In this document: piece by piece, positions 1 to 7,133 of the stretch
Position numbering within the stretch: the stretch's first letter is position 1
Layout of the letters: the number at the start of each line of letters is the position of its first letter
Source: Metaruminococcus_A sp050943475
Lineage (GTDB): Bacteria; Bacillota; Clostridia; Oscillospirales; Ruminococcaceae
NCBI GenBank assembly: GCA_050943475.1
Contig: JBMNPF010000015.1
Span: 1 to 38,731, forward strand
Length of the DNA: 38,731 nt
Direction of reading: 5' to 3'
Translations under genes and position numbers: made by a program
Notes under the pieces: generated by a model
Told to the model about the DNA's origin: nothing
The model's database searches: none
Seen by the model: only the letters and a program-made list of their open reading frames with translations

Positions 1-83
1 TTGAAGTCTCTTCGTGTTCCTCCTGGGGATTTCCTTTCTTTTTCGGGGGGGCTTTTCTTATGCCCCTCAAAAGCGGCTCGTTT

Positions 84-113
84 ATATTACCATATCACTT
101 CACTATTTGTCAA
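84..113 (-). promoter_or_regulatory. Putative divergent promoter (leftward)
   Basis: On the minus strand TTGACA (113-108) is followed after 18 bases by TAATAT (89-84). A strong AGGAGG-like ribosome site lies further downstream (complement of 19-24). No start codon is visible before the window edge, so the gene it would serve lies to the left and cannot be seen. The -35 box is inside one of the inverted 9-mers upstream of metA, which hints at shared control of both directions. Confidence 0.5.
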
Positions 114-147
114 GGGGAAATTGACAAATAATCAATAAATTTGTCAA
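105..147. repeat. Three alternating inverted 9-mers upstream of metA
   Basis: ATTTGTCAA occurs at 105-113 and 139-147, and its exact reverse complement TTGACAAAT at 121-129. Each adjacent pair therefore forms a perfect 9-bp inverted repeat, with spacers of 7 and 9 bases. The array sits between the putative leftward promoter and the metA promoter, a natural place for an operator. No regulator can be named from the sequence. Confidence 0.7.
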
Positions 148-159
148 AATAGTGCTGGA

Positions 160-188
160 TTGAAATACTACTTCAGATTTGCTATAAT
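160..188 (+). promoter_or_regulatory. metA promoter
   Basis: TTGAAA (160-165) and a perfect TATAAT (183-188) are separated by 17 bases, the ideal spacing for the housekeeping sigma factor. Transcription would start near 195, giving a leader of only about 30 bases before the metA ATG. That leader is too short for a riboswitch, so control more likely acts at the inverted 9-mers just upstream. Confidence 0.8.
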
Positions 189-223
189 AGGTAAATACCA
201 ATTAGAGAATGGATTGATTTCCT

Positions 224-1147
224 ATGCCGATTAATATTCCCGAGTCTCTCCCCGCGCGTTCTGTTTTAGAAAGTGAAAACATTTTTGTAATGAGTGAAGA
301 GCGCGCCGTCAAACAGGACATTCGCCCGCTGCGAATTGCGATTTTAAATCTTATGCCAAAAAAGATTGAAACAGAAACGCAGCTGCTGCGTCTGCTCAGT
401 AATTCTTCCCTGCAAATCAACATAGAACTGCTGCAAACCGCAACCCATACTTCAAAAAACACCTCGCAGGAACATCTGCTTAAATTCTACAATACTTTTG
501 AAGATGTAAAGGAACAATATTTTGACGGTCTGATTATTACCGGGGCGCCGGTTGAACAGATGGAATTTGAAGATGTAGATTACTGGGAAGAGCTTTGTGA
601 CATTATGGAATGGAGCAAAAGCCACGTCTTTTCGACCCTGCACATCTGCTGGGGCGCACAGGCCGGATTGTACTACCATTACGGTGTTCCTAAACTTTCT
701 TTGAAGCAAAAAATGTTTGGTATTTACAAGCACCGGGTACTCCGCTACAACAACCCTTTGGTACGTGGATTCGATGAAGAATTTTTGGCGCCTCATTCAC
801 GCCACACCGCTGTATCAACCGAGAGCATTATTCAGCACCCAAAATTGGAGCTGTTAGCTGTTTCGGAGCTTGCAGGTCCCTTTTTGATTGCTTCGCAGGA
901 TAATCGTCAGCTTTTTATTACTGGGCATTCAGAATACGACCGCCTGACCCTTGCCACCGAGTATTTTCGGGATATTGAAAAGGGGCTTCCTATCCAAGTA
1001 CCGTATAACTATTTCCCGGACAACGATCCCAACCGAACGCCGCTCTTCAACTGGCGCAGCGCAGCAAACCTTATTTATGCCAACTGGCTCAACTACTTTA
1101 TTTACCAGCAGACGCCGTTTGATCTTAACCAGATTCAATCGCTGTAA
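224..1147 (+). CDS. metA: Homoserine O-acyltransferase (probably acetyltransferase)
   Basis: Cytoplasmic MetA-family enzyme that acylates the hydroxyl of L-homoserine, the first committed step of methionine synthesis. The 307 residues are full family length. The nucleophile lies in HICWGAQA (Cys142), and His235 and Glu237 in GHSEYDR complete the catalytic set at the same numbering as E. coli MetA. Residue 111 is Glu (APVEQMEF). From established work on this family Glu111 favours acetyl-CoA and Gly111 favours succinyl-CoA, so acetyl transfer is the better prediction despite the usual 'succinyltransferase' label. It has its own promoter and ends at a bidirectional terminator, so it is probably monocistronic. 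The ribosome site is weak (GAGAATGG), but the start fits the family N-terminus. Confidence 0.93.
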   Translation: MPINIPESLPARSVLESENIFVMSEERAVKQDIRPLRIAILNLMPKKIETETQLLRLLSNSSLQINIELLQTATHTSKNTSQEHLLKFYNTFEDVKEQYFDGLIITGAPVEQMEFEDVDYWEELCDIMEWSKSHVFSTLHICWGAQAGLYYHYGVPKLSLKQKMFGIYKHRVLRYNNPLVRGFDEEFLAPHSRHTAVSTESIIQHPKLELLAVSELAGPFLIASQDNRQLFITGHSEYDRLTLATEYFRDIEKGLPIQVPYNYFPDNDPNRTPLFNWRSAANLIYANWLNYFIYQQTPFDLNQIQSL

Positions 1148-1180
1148 AAAAAGCTCCATCCTTTTGGGATGGAGCTTTTT
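1148..1180. terminator. Bidirectional terminator between metA and 1187-1666
   Basis: A perfect 14-bp stem, AAAAAGCTCCATCC (1148-1161) with GGATGGAGCTTTTT (1167-1180), encloses a 5-base loop. Because the arms begin with A-runs and end with T-runs, it can stop transcription from metA on the plus strand and from the convergent gene on the minus strand. Confidence 0.9.
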
Positions 1181-1186
1181 CTGTAA

Positions 1187-1666
1187 CTATTCCGAAAAGC
1201 TGTTCATTGCATTGGACTGCTGAGAATCCAGCGCCTCTTCCATAAGCCGCAACATTTCAAGGGTGCTGCGAAAATGCTGGGTTTTCTCTGCATCCACCCA
1301 TTGTATGGTTCCCTGCCAAGTCGCATTCTGCCGGAACTGGACATGAACAATAAATTTAGCCTGTGGGCTTTCATTCTGACTAATTTCACTCATTTTTATA
1401 TCCTCCAGTTCGGGCACTAACTCACGCCCCTTTTTACTGTAAAAACTTCGATATTCAAAAGACGCCTGAGGAAAATTTAACGTATCATACATTTTATTCA
1501 TTTTCAGCAAAAGGTCCAACGTGTTACGAAACGGAACCGAATACTGAAAAAACGGGCTGTTAATAAACCCACAAATTTCATAATTTTCATATTTGGAGAT
1601 GACAACGCTCAACCGAGTAGCCATGCTGGTGATGCAGAAAACCTGCTCCCGCACGCCTTTATTCAT
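1187..1666 (-). CDS. Conserved hypothetical protein
   Basis: A 159-residue soluble protein with no signal peptide or membrane segment. The C-terminal half contains RQNATWQGTIQWVD followed by FRSTLEMLRLMEEAL. I recall similar 'NATWQG...W...FRS.LE' proteins of unknown function in Clostridia, but this is memory, not a search. Strands 106-127 followed by a helix suggest a small alpha/beta fold. GGAGGTGGGG lies just upstream of the ATG, supporting the start. It is separated from pilT by about 115 bases that include a TATAAT-like box (complement of 1695-1700) without a convincing -35, so it may have its own promoter. Function unknown. Confidence 0.75.
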   Translation of the reverse strand: MNKGVREQVFCITSMATRLSVVISKYENYEICGFINSPFFQYSVPFRNTLDLLLKMNKMYDTLNFPQASFEYRSFYSKKGRELVPELEDIKMSEISQNESPQAKFIVHVQFRQNATWQGTIQWVDAEKTQHFRSTLEMLRLMEEALDSQQSNAMNSFSE

Positions 1667-1782
1667 AACGCCCCACCTCCATCCACTTTTCTACATTATA
1701 ATGCAAGCCAGTCACACACCGGTCACATCACGCAGAACAGCAAAATAAAGTGCGGAAAATTCTATCCAAAGATGAGACTGCG

Positions 1783-2862
1783 TTACAAAAGTCTGCCGCG
1801 CATGCTTTCCGGATTGGTGCAATAAATAAGCGCATTTTCCTTTGAAATACGTCCCGCCTGATACAGGCGAAGAATATCGGAATCCATTGAACGCATTCCC
1901 ATGCTTTGGGAAGAAAAAATAACGTTGTCGATTTGATGCACTTTTGCTTCCCGGATCATATTGCGAATGGCGCTGTTAACCAGCATAATTTCAAAGGCGG
2001 GTACAAGTTTACCGTCAACTGTCGGAATCAACTGCTGCGAAACGACCGCCTGCAAAACCATGGATAACTGCACGCGGATCTGCTGCTGTTGATTTGCCGG
2101 GAACACGTCGATAATGCGATCAATGGTATTCGCCGCACCAATTGTATGCAGGGTAGAGAGCACAAGCTGCCCGGTTTCAGCCGCCGTCATCGCCGTAGTA
2201 ATGGTTTCGTAATCCCGCATTTCACCCAGCAAAATGACATTGGGCGCCTGCCGCAGCGCAGCGCGCAGGGCGCTGACATAATCCCTGGTGTCGTGCTCTA
2301 CCTCGCGCTGGCTCACCAAACTCTTGTCATGCCGGTGCAAATACTCAATCGGATCCTCAATGGTGATGATATGGCTGTTCCGATTTTTATTTATTTTATC
2401 GATAATGCAGGAAAGCGTGGTCGATTTCCCGCTTCCCGCAGAGCCGGTAATTAAAACCAAGCCCTTATTTTTCCGATACAGATCAATAACCGTATCCGGA
2501 ATACCGAGGGACGTATAATCCGGCAGCTCAAATTTAACCACACGGAGAATCAAAGCCAGAGAGCCACGCTGTTTATAGGCATTGCAGCGAAAACGGCTCA
2601 AATGCTGAATGGAAAAGGAAAAATCATCATCTCCCGTAGCATTCAGCGGCCCCATATCGCGGTGAGCCAATGCATAAATCTGTTTTGCCGCTTCTTCGGT
2701 ATCCTCCGGCATCAGCCGACTGTCATTCCAGGGCTTAATGGAATCACCAATTTTAAACGAAATCGGCGCGCCTGCAATGATAAAAATATCGGATACATTC
2801 TCTTCAACGGCCTTTTGCAGCATGGAAAGAATATCAAGACTCAAACCAATTCTCCTTGCCAT
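1783..2862 (-). CDS. pilT: PilT-family type IV pilus retraction ATPase
   Basis: Hexameric AAA-like secretion ATPase that powers pilus retraction at the cytoplasmic face. The 359 residues hold, in order, a PAS-like N-domain, Walker A GSAGSGKST (140-148), Asp box ITIEDPIEY (167-175), Walker B VILLGEMRD (209-217), His box STLHT (236-240), and a C-terminal AIRNMIREAK (about 298-307) matching the AIRNLIREGK motif of PilT. It has no PilB-type long N-domain and no tetracysteine motif. It is the last gene of the pilus operon, and its start overlaps the upstream gene by 22 bases, implying translational coupling. No extension ATPase is visible in the window. Confidence 0.92.
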   Translation of the reverse strand: MARRIGLSLDILSMLQKAVEENVSDIFIIAGAPISFKIGDSIKPWNDSRLMPEDTEEAAKQIYALAHRDMGPLNATGDDDFSFSIQHLSRFRCNAYKQRGSLALILRVVKFELPDYTSLGIPDTVIDLYRKNKGLVLITGSAGSGKSTTLSCIIDKINKNRNSHIITIEDPIEYLHRHDKSLVSQREVEHDTRDYVSALRAALRQAPNVILLGEMRDYETITTAMTAAETGQLVLSTLHTIGAANTIDRIIDVFPANQQQQIRVQLSMVLQAVVSQQLIPTVDGKLVPAFEIMLVNSAIRNMIREAKVHQIDNVIFSSQSMGMRSMDSDILRLYQAGRISKENALIYCTNPESMRGRLL

Positions 2863-3449
2863 AATTCTAAATTACTATCGTCTTCATCGTATGTTACGGT
2901 ACTGACCAACCTGCGCTCCAACACCGTGTACCGGGCAGACCCGTCAAAAGGATTTGGTTCCAGCTGGATTTCCAGCACGAGTTTACGCACGTCGTCCACT
3001 GGGATCTCTGCGGTAACTGTCCAGCCTTCCTGTACAAAGGTTCCTCCGGAAAAGCCGAGATCGAACTGCGCAAGGCTCTGTGCAAGCGCCTGATAAGATG
3101 TCAAACGCAGAACGCTCCCAGCTTCACCCTGAAGCGAACGGATTTTATCAGTCGTTTCACCCGGCAGCGGTCCGCAGGGCAACCCCTCCAGGTCGTTCGA
3201 CGTCTCAAGCTGCTGTGCAGACGCCATCATTGCGCTTAACTTGCGGTCAACCGACGCCAGCAAACGCTCTGCCGCTGCATCCGCTTGATAATAACTCGTC
3301 ACACCGTTTGCAGTTTTTTCCGCCAATTTATAGTCGGAGTTCGCTGTAACATAGCCCAAAACCGAAAAGGTGGTTAAGGCAAGTACAATAAATATCATAA
3401 GCAGCGATGAAATTCCAACGCTTACCCGAAATCCGCCTCTTTTTCGCAT
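2841..3449 (-). CDS. Membrane-anchored pilus-operon protein
   Basis: A 202-residue protein with a short basic N-terminus (MRKRGGF), one hydrophobic segment at about residues 11-34 and a largely extracytoplasmic remainder. The segment after the membrane anchor (SDYKLAEKTANG then YYQADAAAERLL) looks like the helix of pilin-like or PilX-type minor components. I place the start at 3449 because AGGAAAGGAGGG lies directly upstream; a longer form starting at 3473 would include the ribosome site as coding sequence. It lies just after the 3474-3911 gene and overlaps pilT at its end. A minor pilin or assembly protein is the likely role, but no named family is certain. Confidence 0.75.
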   Translation of the reverse strand: MRKRGGFRVSVGISSLLMIFIVLALTTFSVLGYVTANSDYKLAEKTANGVTSYYQADAAAERLLASVDRKLSAMMASAQQLETSNDLEGLPCGPLPGETTDKIRSLQGEAGSVLRLTSYQALAQSLAQFDLGFSGGTFVQEGWTVTAEIPVDDVRKLVLEIQLEPNPFDGSARYTVLERRLVSTVTYDEDDSNLELWQGELV

Positions 3450-3473
3450 GTCACAGCCCTCCTTTCCTGTCAA

Positions 3474-3911
3474 CTACCAATTCGCAGAATATTGCTCCGA
3501 CTCAAGCCGGTAAATGGAACGCTCCTGCTCTTCCCCAACCGAAAACACTTCAGCTGTAAAACCGTATTCCCGCCCCGCTTCATCGGACGAAAGTTCTGAC
3601 ACAGTAAACAGCAGCTTATATCGGCCGTTCTCCTCTACAGGGTTCCAGTCCTCATCATACCATACGGTATAAACCGTTTGATCGCCCTGTGTTTCCGGCG
3701 TATGGCACCACTCATTGGAAACACCGTTTGCACGGTATTCTTCGGTAAAACGCTGGGTCAATATCACTGCCATGTTCAAGTCGGTGCTCTGCTGGCCCTT
3801 CAGGTGGGTAGCCGCAAAAACCTGAAGCGTAACCGCCGCTGAAAGCGAAAAAAACAGAATAACCACAATAATTTCTACCAAAAAGGTATTCACACGGTTT
3901 CCCTTCATCAA
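3474..3911 (-). CDS. Pilin-like (pseudopilin) protein
   Basis: A 145-residue protein with a basic start, then NTFLVEIIVVILFF, whose Glu five positions into the hydrophobic helix is typical of class III/type IV pilin-like subunits. It lacks a clear Gly before the processing site, so cleavage by a prepilin peptidase is uncertain. The rest is a predicted periplasmic-type globular domain with one cysteine. GGGTGGTGG precedes the ATG. It sits among other small membrane-anchored proteins between the platform protein and PilT, supporting a pilus-subunit role. Confidence 0.78.
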   Translation of the reverse strand: MMKGNRVNTFLVEIIVVILFFSLSAAVTLQVFAATHLKGQQSTDLNMAVILTQRFTEEYRANGVSNEWCHTPETQGDQTVYTVWYDEDWNPVEENGRYKLLFTVSELSSDEAGREYGFTAEVFSVGEEQERSIYRLESEQYSANW

Positions 3912-3946
3912 AATCAGCCACCACCCTTTCTCAATTATATTCCCGC

Positions 3947-4423
3947 TTAACCGCCGCTGCGGGGATTCAGCGCAATACTGGTTTCTTTCCCGCTGCTATC
4001 AGCCGCTGTAAACGTATACAGCCCATTTTCGTATTCCATTTCAAAGGAATTCACCTTGGCAATGGTATCGCCTGCCTCGGGGTTAAATGCTACGCCATCC
4101 AGCAGGGACTGCTCTTTTATTTCTCCGTTATAATAATAAATATAGTCGGAGACGCCCTCTTCGCCCATCTGCCGGATGCAGACGGCATCCAGCCCATCGA
4201 CTATCTGCAGCGTAACCGCACCGGAAACATCATTTGAGCGAATTTTCCCCGCCACATAAGAAAGCGAAGAACGCACCTGGTTGTTCACCTGCATGTGATC
4301 GACCACTCGTTGATACATACCGGCGCCAATGGCTACCAATAAAAGCGAAACCACCGCAAATACGCCGAATACCAACAGAATAAACAACGAATCCAATTTG
4401 TGGATGATATTGGTTTTGTGCAT
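3947..4423 (-). CDS. DUF4860-like pilus-operon protein
   Basis: A 158-residue protein with an N-terminal anchor (LDSLFILLVFGVFAVVSLLL, about residues 11-30), then RSSLSYVAGKIR and a beta-rich domain. I recognise the overall pattern as DUF4860, a family found in clostridial type IV pilus clusters; the family call is from memory. GGGGGGCGGAG precedes the start. Its anchor and position suggest a minor pilin or assembly subunit exposed outside the membrane. The biochemical role of the family is unknown to me. Confidence 0.75.
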   Translation of the reverse strand: MHKTNIIHKLDSLFILLVFGVFAVVSLLLVAIGAGMYQRVVDHMQVNNQVRSSLSYVAGKIRSNDVSGAVTLQIVDGLDAVCIRQMGEEGVSDYIYYYNGEIKEQSLLDGVAFNPEAGDTIAKVNSFEMEYENGLYTFTAADSSGKETSIALNPRSGG

Positions 4424-4448
4424 TTCTCCGCCCCCCTTTCTGCAGATT

Positions 4449-4781
4449 TTATTGCTGCGCCTGAATATCGATCAATTCCACCGTAGGCTTGACATTTCCG
4501 CCAATGGTGTCATAAAGGACGCTGAACCGGCTGCGATCGATGATCACGCCGTAATTTTCTTCCAAATACTCCACCGAGGCGGGATATGCCCCCTCAATGG
4601 CATAACAGTTCACCAGGGCCTTTTGAATGGCCTGTTCGGTAACCAGACGGCTCTCGCTGCCTGAACGGTCGGATAGGTTATTGATATAGAAAATAAACAG
4701 CCCAATGATTGCCGCAAAGCAAGCCAGAGACAACACTGTACCCAAATATGGGAACCGTTTGTTTTTTTTATAAAGTCTCAT
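4449..4781 (-). CDS. Small pilin-like protein
   Basis: A 110-residue protein with a basic N-terminus, a membrane helix at about residues 13-34 and a short extracytoplasmic part containing ALVNCYAIEGAYPASVEYL. A 'CYA.EG.YP.SL.YLE' sequence is common in pilin-like proteins of Clostridia operons. I start it at 4781 (MRLYKKN) because AGAAGGGG lies just upstream and this ATG falls after the stop of the platform gene; the frame stays open upstream to 4865 but would overlap that gene without a ribosome site. Confidence 0.75.
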   Translation of the reverse strand: MRLYKKNKRFPYLGTVLSLACFAAIIGLFIFYINNLSDRSGSESRLVTEQAIQKALVNCYAIEGAYPASVEYLEENYGVIIDRSRFSVLYDTIGGNVKPTVELIDIQAQQ

Positions 4782-4803
4782 AATACGCCCCTTCTGTTCA
4801 GGA

Positions 4804-5871
4804 CTATCCAATCGAAGACATAACGCCCATAAGCGGGAGCATGACCGCAAGCAGAATTGCACCAATAATCACCGAAAGGATGCCAACCAGAACCGGTTCC
4901 ACAACCGCCACCATACGGCTGATGCTGGAATCGACCTCCTGTTCATACAGATCTGCCATCCGCTGCATCACCGTATCAAGATTGCCGGTCTTGTTGCCAA
5001 TGCCGACCATTCTTCCGTAAACGCCGGGGAAAATCCCAACCTCTTCAATCGCCGCGGTAAAAGACGCGCCGTCTTCCAACAGTTTGCCGCATCTGGCCAC
5101 CTTGTCCTTAATGGTCTGATTGGTAATAATATTCGGGATGAGTTTAAGCGCTTCATCCACACTGTAACCACTGGAAAGCATCATTGCCATCACCGAGGCA
5201 AAACGGGCCGACGCCACCTTAGCAGCAAGCCCTTTTTTCGAGCCAAAACGGTCAAAAAGATTGACAAAGAACCTGCTGCCCGCCGGTGTGCGGGAAGCAA
5301 TCACCCCTGCCACAAAGAGCACAATCAACACCAGCAGGATGACCAGCGCCGCAATTCCAACATTTGCGCTGACATCCAATACAATCCGCGCCGTCTGGGA
5401 CATGGAGCTCCCCAAATCCCGGAACACTTGGTTGAAAACCGGAAGCACCTTAATTACCAGCACTGCAATGACAACCGACATCATAACCACCAGCACAAAC
5501 GGATACAGCACCGCGCTCCGGATGCTCTTTTTGAGCTGGTCCTCACGGTCATAGTATTTCGCGAGCGATTCCATGACCTGGTCCAGCTTTCCGGCCTTTT
5601 CACCAATTTCAATCATGTTGACCATATAATCCGGGAACCGGCCGCACGCACGAAGCGCCTCGTAAAACGGGATACCCTGCATCACCGCTTTTTCAAGGGC
5701 GTCAATCATTTTAACGGCGGCATCATCCGCAACGCTTTCTTTAATCGCCCCAATCCCATCGGCAAGCGGGATGGCGGATTTCAGGATGAGCGCCACCTGT
5801 GAACAGAACAGCGAAACATCCTCCGAAGAAAACCGTTTTCCTTTTTTGGGGTTCTTATTACGGTCGTTCAT
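4804..5871 (-). CDS. Type II secretion / type IV pilus platform protein (GspF/PilC family)
   Basis: Integral membrane protein that connects the cytoplasmic ATPase to pilus assembly. The 355 residues contain the two repeated GspF cytoplasmic domains: FCSQVALILKSAIPLADGI near residue 22 and FASVMAMMLSSGYSVDEAL in the second half. Membrane segments are visible at about residues 118-142, 170-195 and the C-terminus. The start at 5871 is chosen because CAGGAGGAG precedes it. It is the first pilus gene after the transglutaminase lipoprotein in what appears to be one operon. Family membership is clear; whether it supports a true retractable pilus or a competence-type pseudopilus cannot be told from sequence. 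Confidence 0.9.
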   Translation of the reverse strand: MNDRNKNPKKGKRFSSEDVSLFCSQVALILKSAIPLADGIGAIKESVADDAAVKMIDALEKAVMQGIPFYEALRACGRFPDYMVNMIEIGEKAGKLDQVMESLAKYYDREDQLKKSIRSAVLYPFVLVVMMSVVIAVLVIKVLPVFNQVFRDLGSSMSQTARIVLDVSANVGIAALVILLVLIVLFVAGVIASRTPAGSRFFVNLFDRFGSKKGLAAKVASARFASVMAMMLSSGYSVDEALKLIPNIITNQTIKDKVARCGKLLEDGASFTAAIEEVGIFPGVYGRMVGIGNKTGNLDTVMQRMADLYEQEVDSSISRMVAVVEPVLVGILSVIIGAILLAVMLPLMGVMSSIG

Positions 5872-5920
5872 AGCAACTACTCCTCCTGATTCTGTCCATT
5901 TCAAATATGAAACCGGTTGC

Positions 5921-7111
5921 TTAATAATATTGCTGTGTCACGTAATTACCGCTGTTTTCGGTATAGCTTGCGCCGTTGACGGTACCAAAGGTTGCATCCA
6001 GCCGTTTCCATCCGCCGTTTGACGGAATTCCCACCGCAATCCAGCCAACGTTTTGAATGTAAACTTCATTCCACGCATGGGCGGCGCCCTTTGTCGTACC
6101 CATTACCACTTTTGTGGGAATGCCCTGTGCGCGGCACATGGTTGCCATCAAGGCGGCATAGTCAAAACAGATTCCCTTGCCGGAAGCCAGCGTTGAATCC
6201 GGATTCGGCACATAGGACGAGGTCACGCTGGAAGCCTTGGGGTAATCGTAGGACACATGGGTGATGATGTAATTGTATATGGATTTTACCTTGTCCAAAT
6301 CATTGCTGGCATTCATGCACAGCCCAAAAGATTTCCGAACCGCCGCAGAACCCGAATTATAGTTCGCATAAATGTTGGGGTAAAGGTAACAATTGGTTCC
6401 AGGCGACGCACTGAAAGTCACTGTGCATGCCGCGGCATATTTATCGCCGCTTGTATTGACATAAATGGTTACCGTATAATCGCCGTTTCCCATTTGCAAC
6501 GGGATGGGGTAGTAGGTTCCTGCCGAGGGAAGAATATAGCGCTGATAGGTACCGCCGTTCGGGCCCTGCACCCGGATCTTGGTTTTGGTATCACTGGCCT
6601 TTTTGACCATGACGTATCCCTGCGCCGTATTGCTGTAATCAATGGTAGAACCATCCGCTCCCGACGCCACCTGCGTTCCCGGCGCTGAAGCGGTACGAAT
6701 GCTGATACCGCCGGTGTAGTTCCCACCGGGATCCCATGAAAAGCCGGGATCTGCACTCTCGCTGCCTCCACCCACCGAGGATGAAGACTGTTGTGTTTGC
6801 CCGCCCTGGCCTGCCTGTCCACCGCCTGTTCCGCCACCGCCGGAAGGCTGCCCTCCGGTTGAACCGCCGGAAGGAATACCGCCGCTTGATTCTTCTTCAG
6901 AGTCCGAATCCGGCTCCTCTTCGGAATCAGGATTTGATTCCGATTCCGACTCTGATTCCGAATTTTCAGAAGAATCCGAACTGGAATCGGACGATGAATT
7001 GGAAGAGGAAGAAGATGTTTCAGAGGAGGAAGATGTACCGGTTTGATTGCACGCTGCCATCATGAGCAGCACAAATGCAATGGCCGCTGCGATCAAACGC
7101 CTCTTCCACAT
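5921..7111 (-). CDS. Lipoprotein with transglutaminase-like domain
   Basis: Surface lipoprotein: basic start, hydrophobic segment and lipobox ending at Cys21 (LMMAAC). Residues 23-120 are a low-complexity Ser/Glu/Asp then Gly/Ser/Gln stalk. A beta-rich domain (about 130-245) follows, then a transglutaminase-like fold with the catalytic triad visible: Cys315 in GKGICFDYA, His345 in AAHAWNEV, Asp372 in RLDATFG. Such domains act as cysteine proteases, peptidases or crosslinkers; the substrate is unknown. AAGGAGGGAG precedes the ATG. It is 22 bases downstream of the BTAD regulator gene and about 50 bases upstream of the platform gene, so it is probably co-transcribed with both and may process or anchor surface proteins of the pilus system. 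Confidence 0.88.
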   Translation of the reverse strand: MWKRRLIAAAIAFVLLMMAACNQTGTSSSSETSSSSSNSSSDSSSDSSENSESESESESNPDSEEEPDSDSEEESSGGIPSGGSTGGQPSGGGGTGGGQAGQGGQTQQSSSSVGGGSESADPGFSWDPGGNYTGGISIRTASAPGTQVASGADGSTIDYSNTAQGYVMVKKASDTKTKIRVQGPNGGTYQRYILPSAGTYYPIPLQMGNGDYTVTIYVNTSGDKYAAACTVTFSASPGTNCYLYPNIYANYNSGSAAVRKSFGLCMNASNDLDKVKSIYNYIITHVSYDYPKASSVTSSYVPNPDSTLASGKGICFDYAALMATMCRAQGIPTKVVMGTTKGAAHAWNEVYIQNVGWIAVGIPSNGGWKRLDATFGTVNGASYTENSGNYVTQQYY

Positions 7112-7133
7112 GATACTCCCTCCTTAGAATCCA

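Noticed and set aside
19..24. AGGAGG on the minus strand as start of a leftward gene
   Set aside because: No ATG, GTG or TTG follows at a usable distance before the window edge, so no gene is called.
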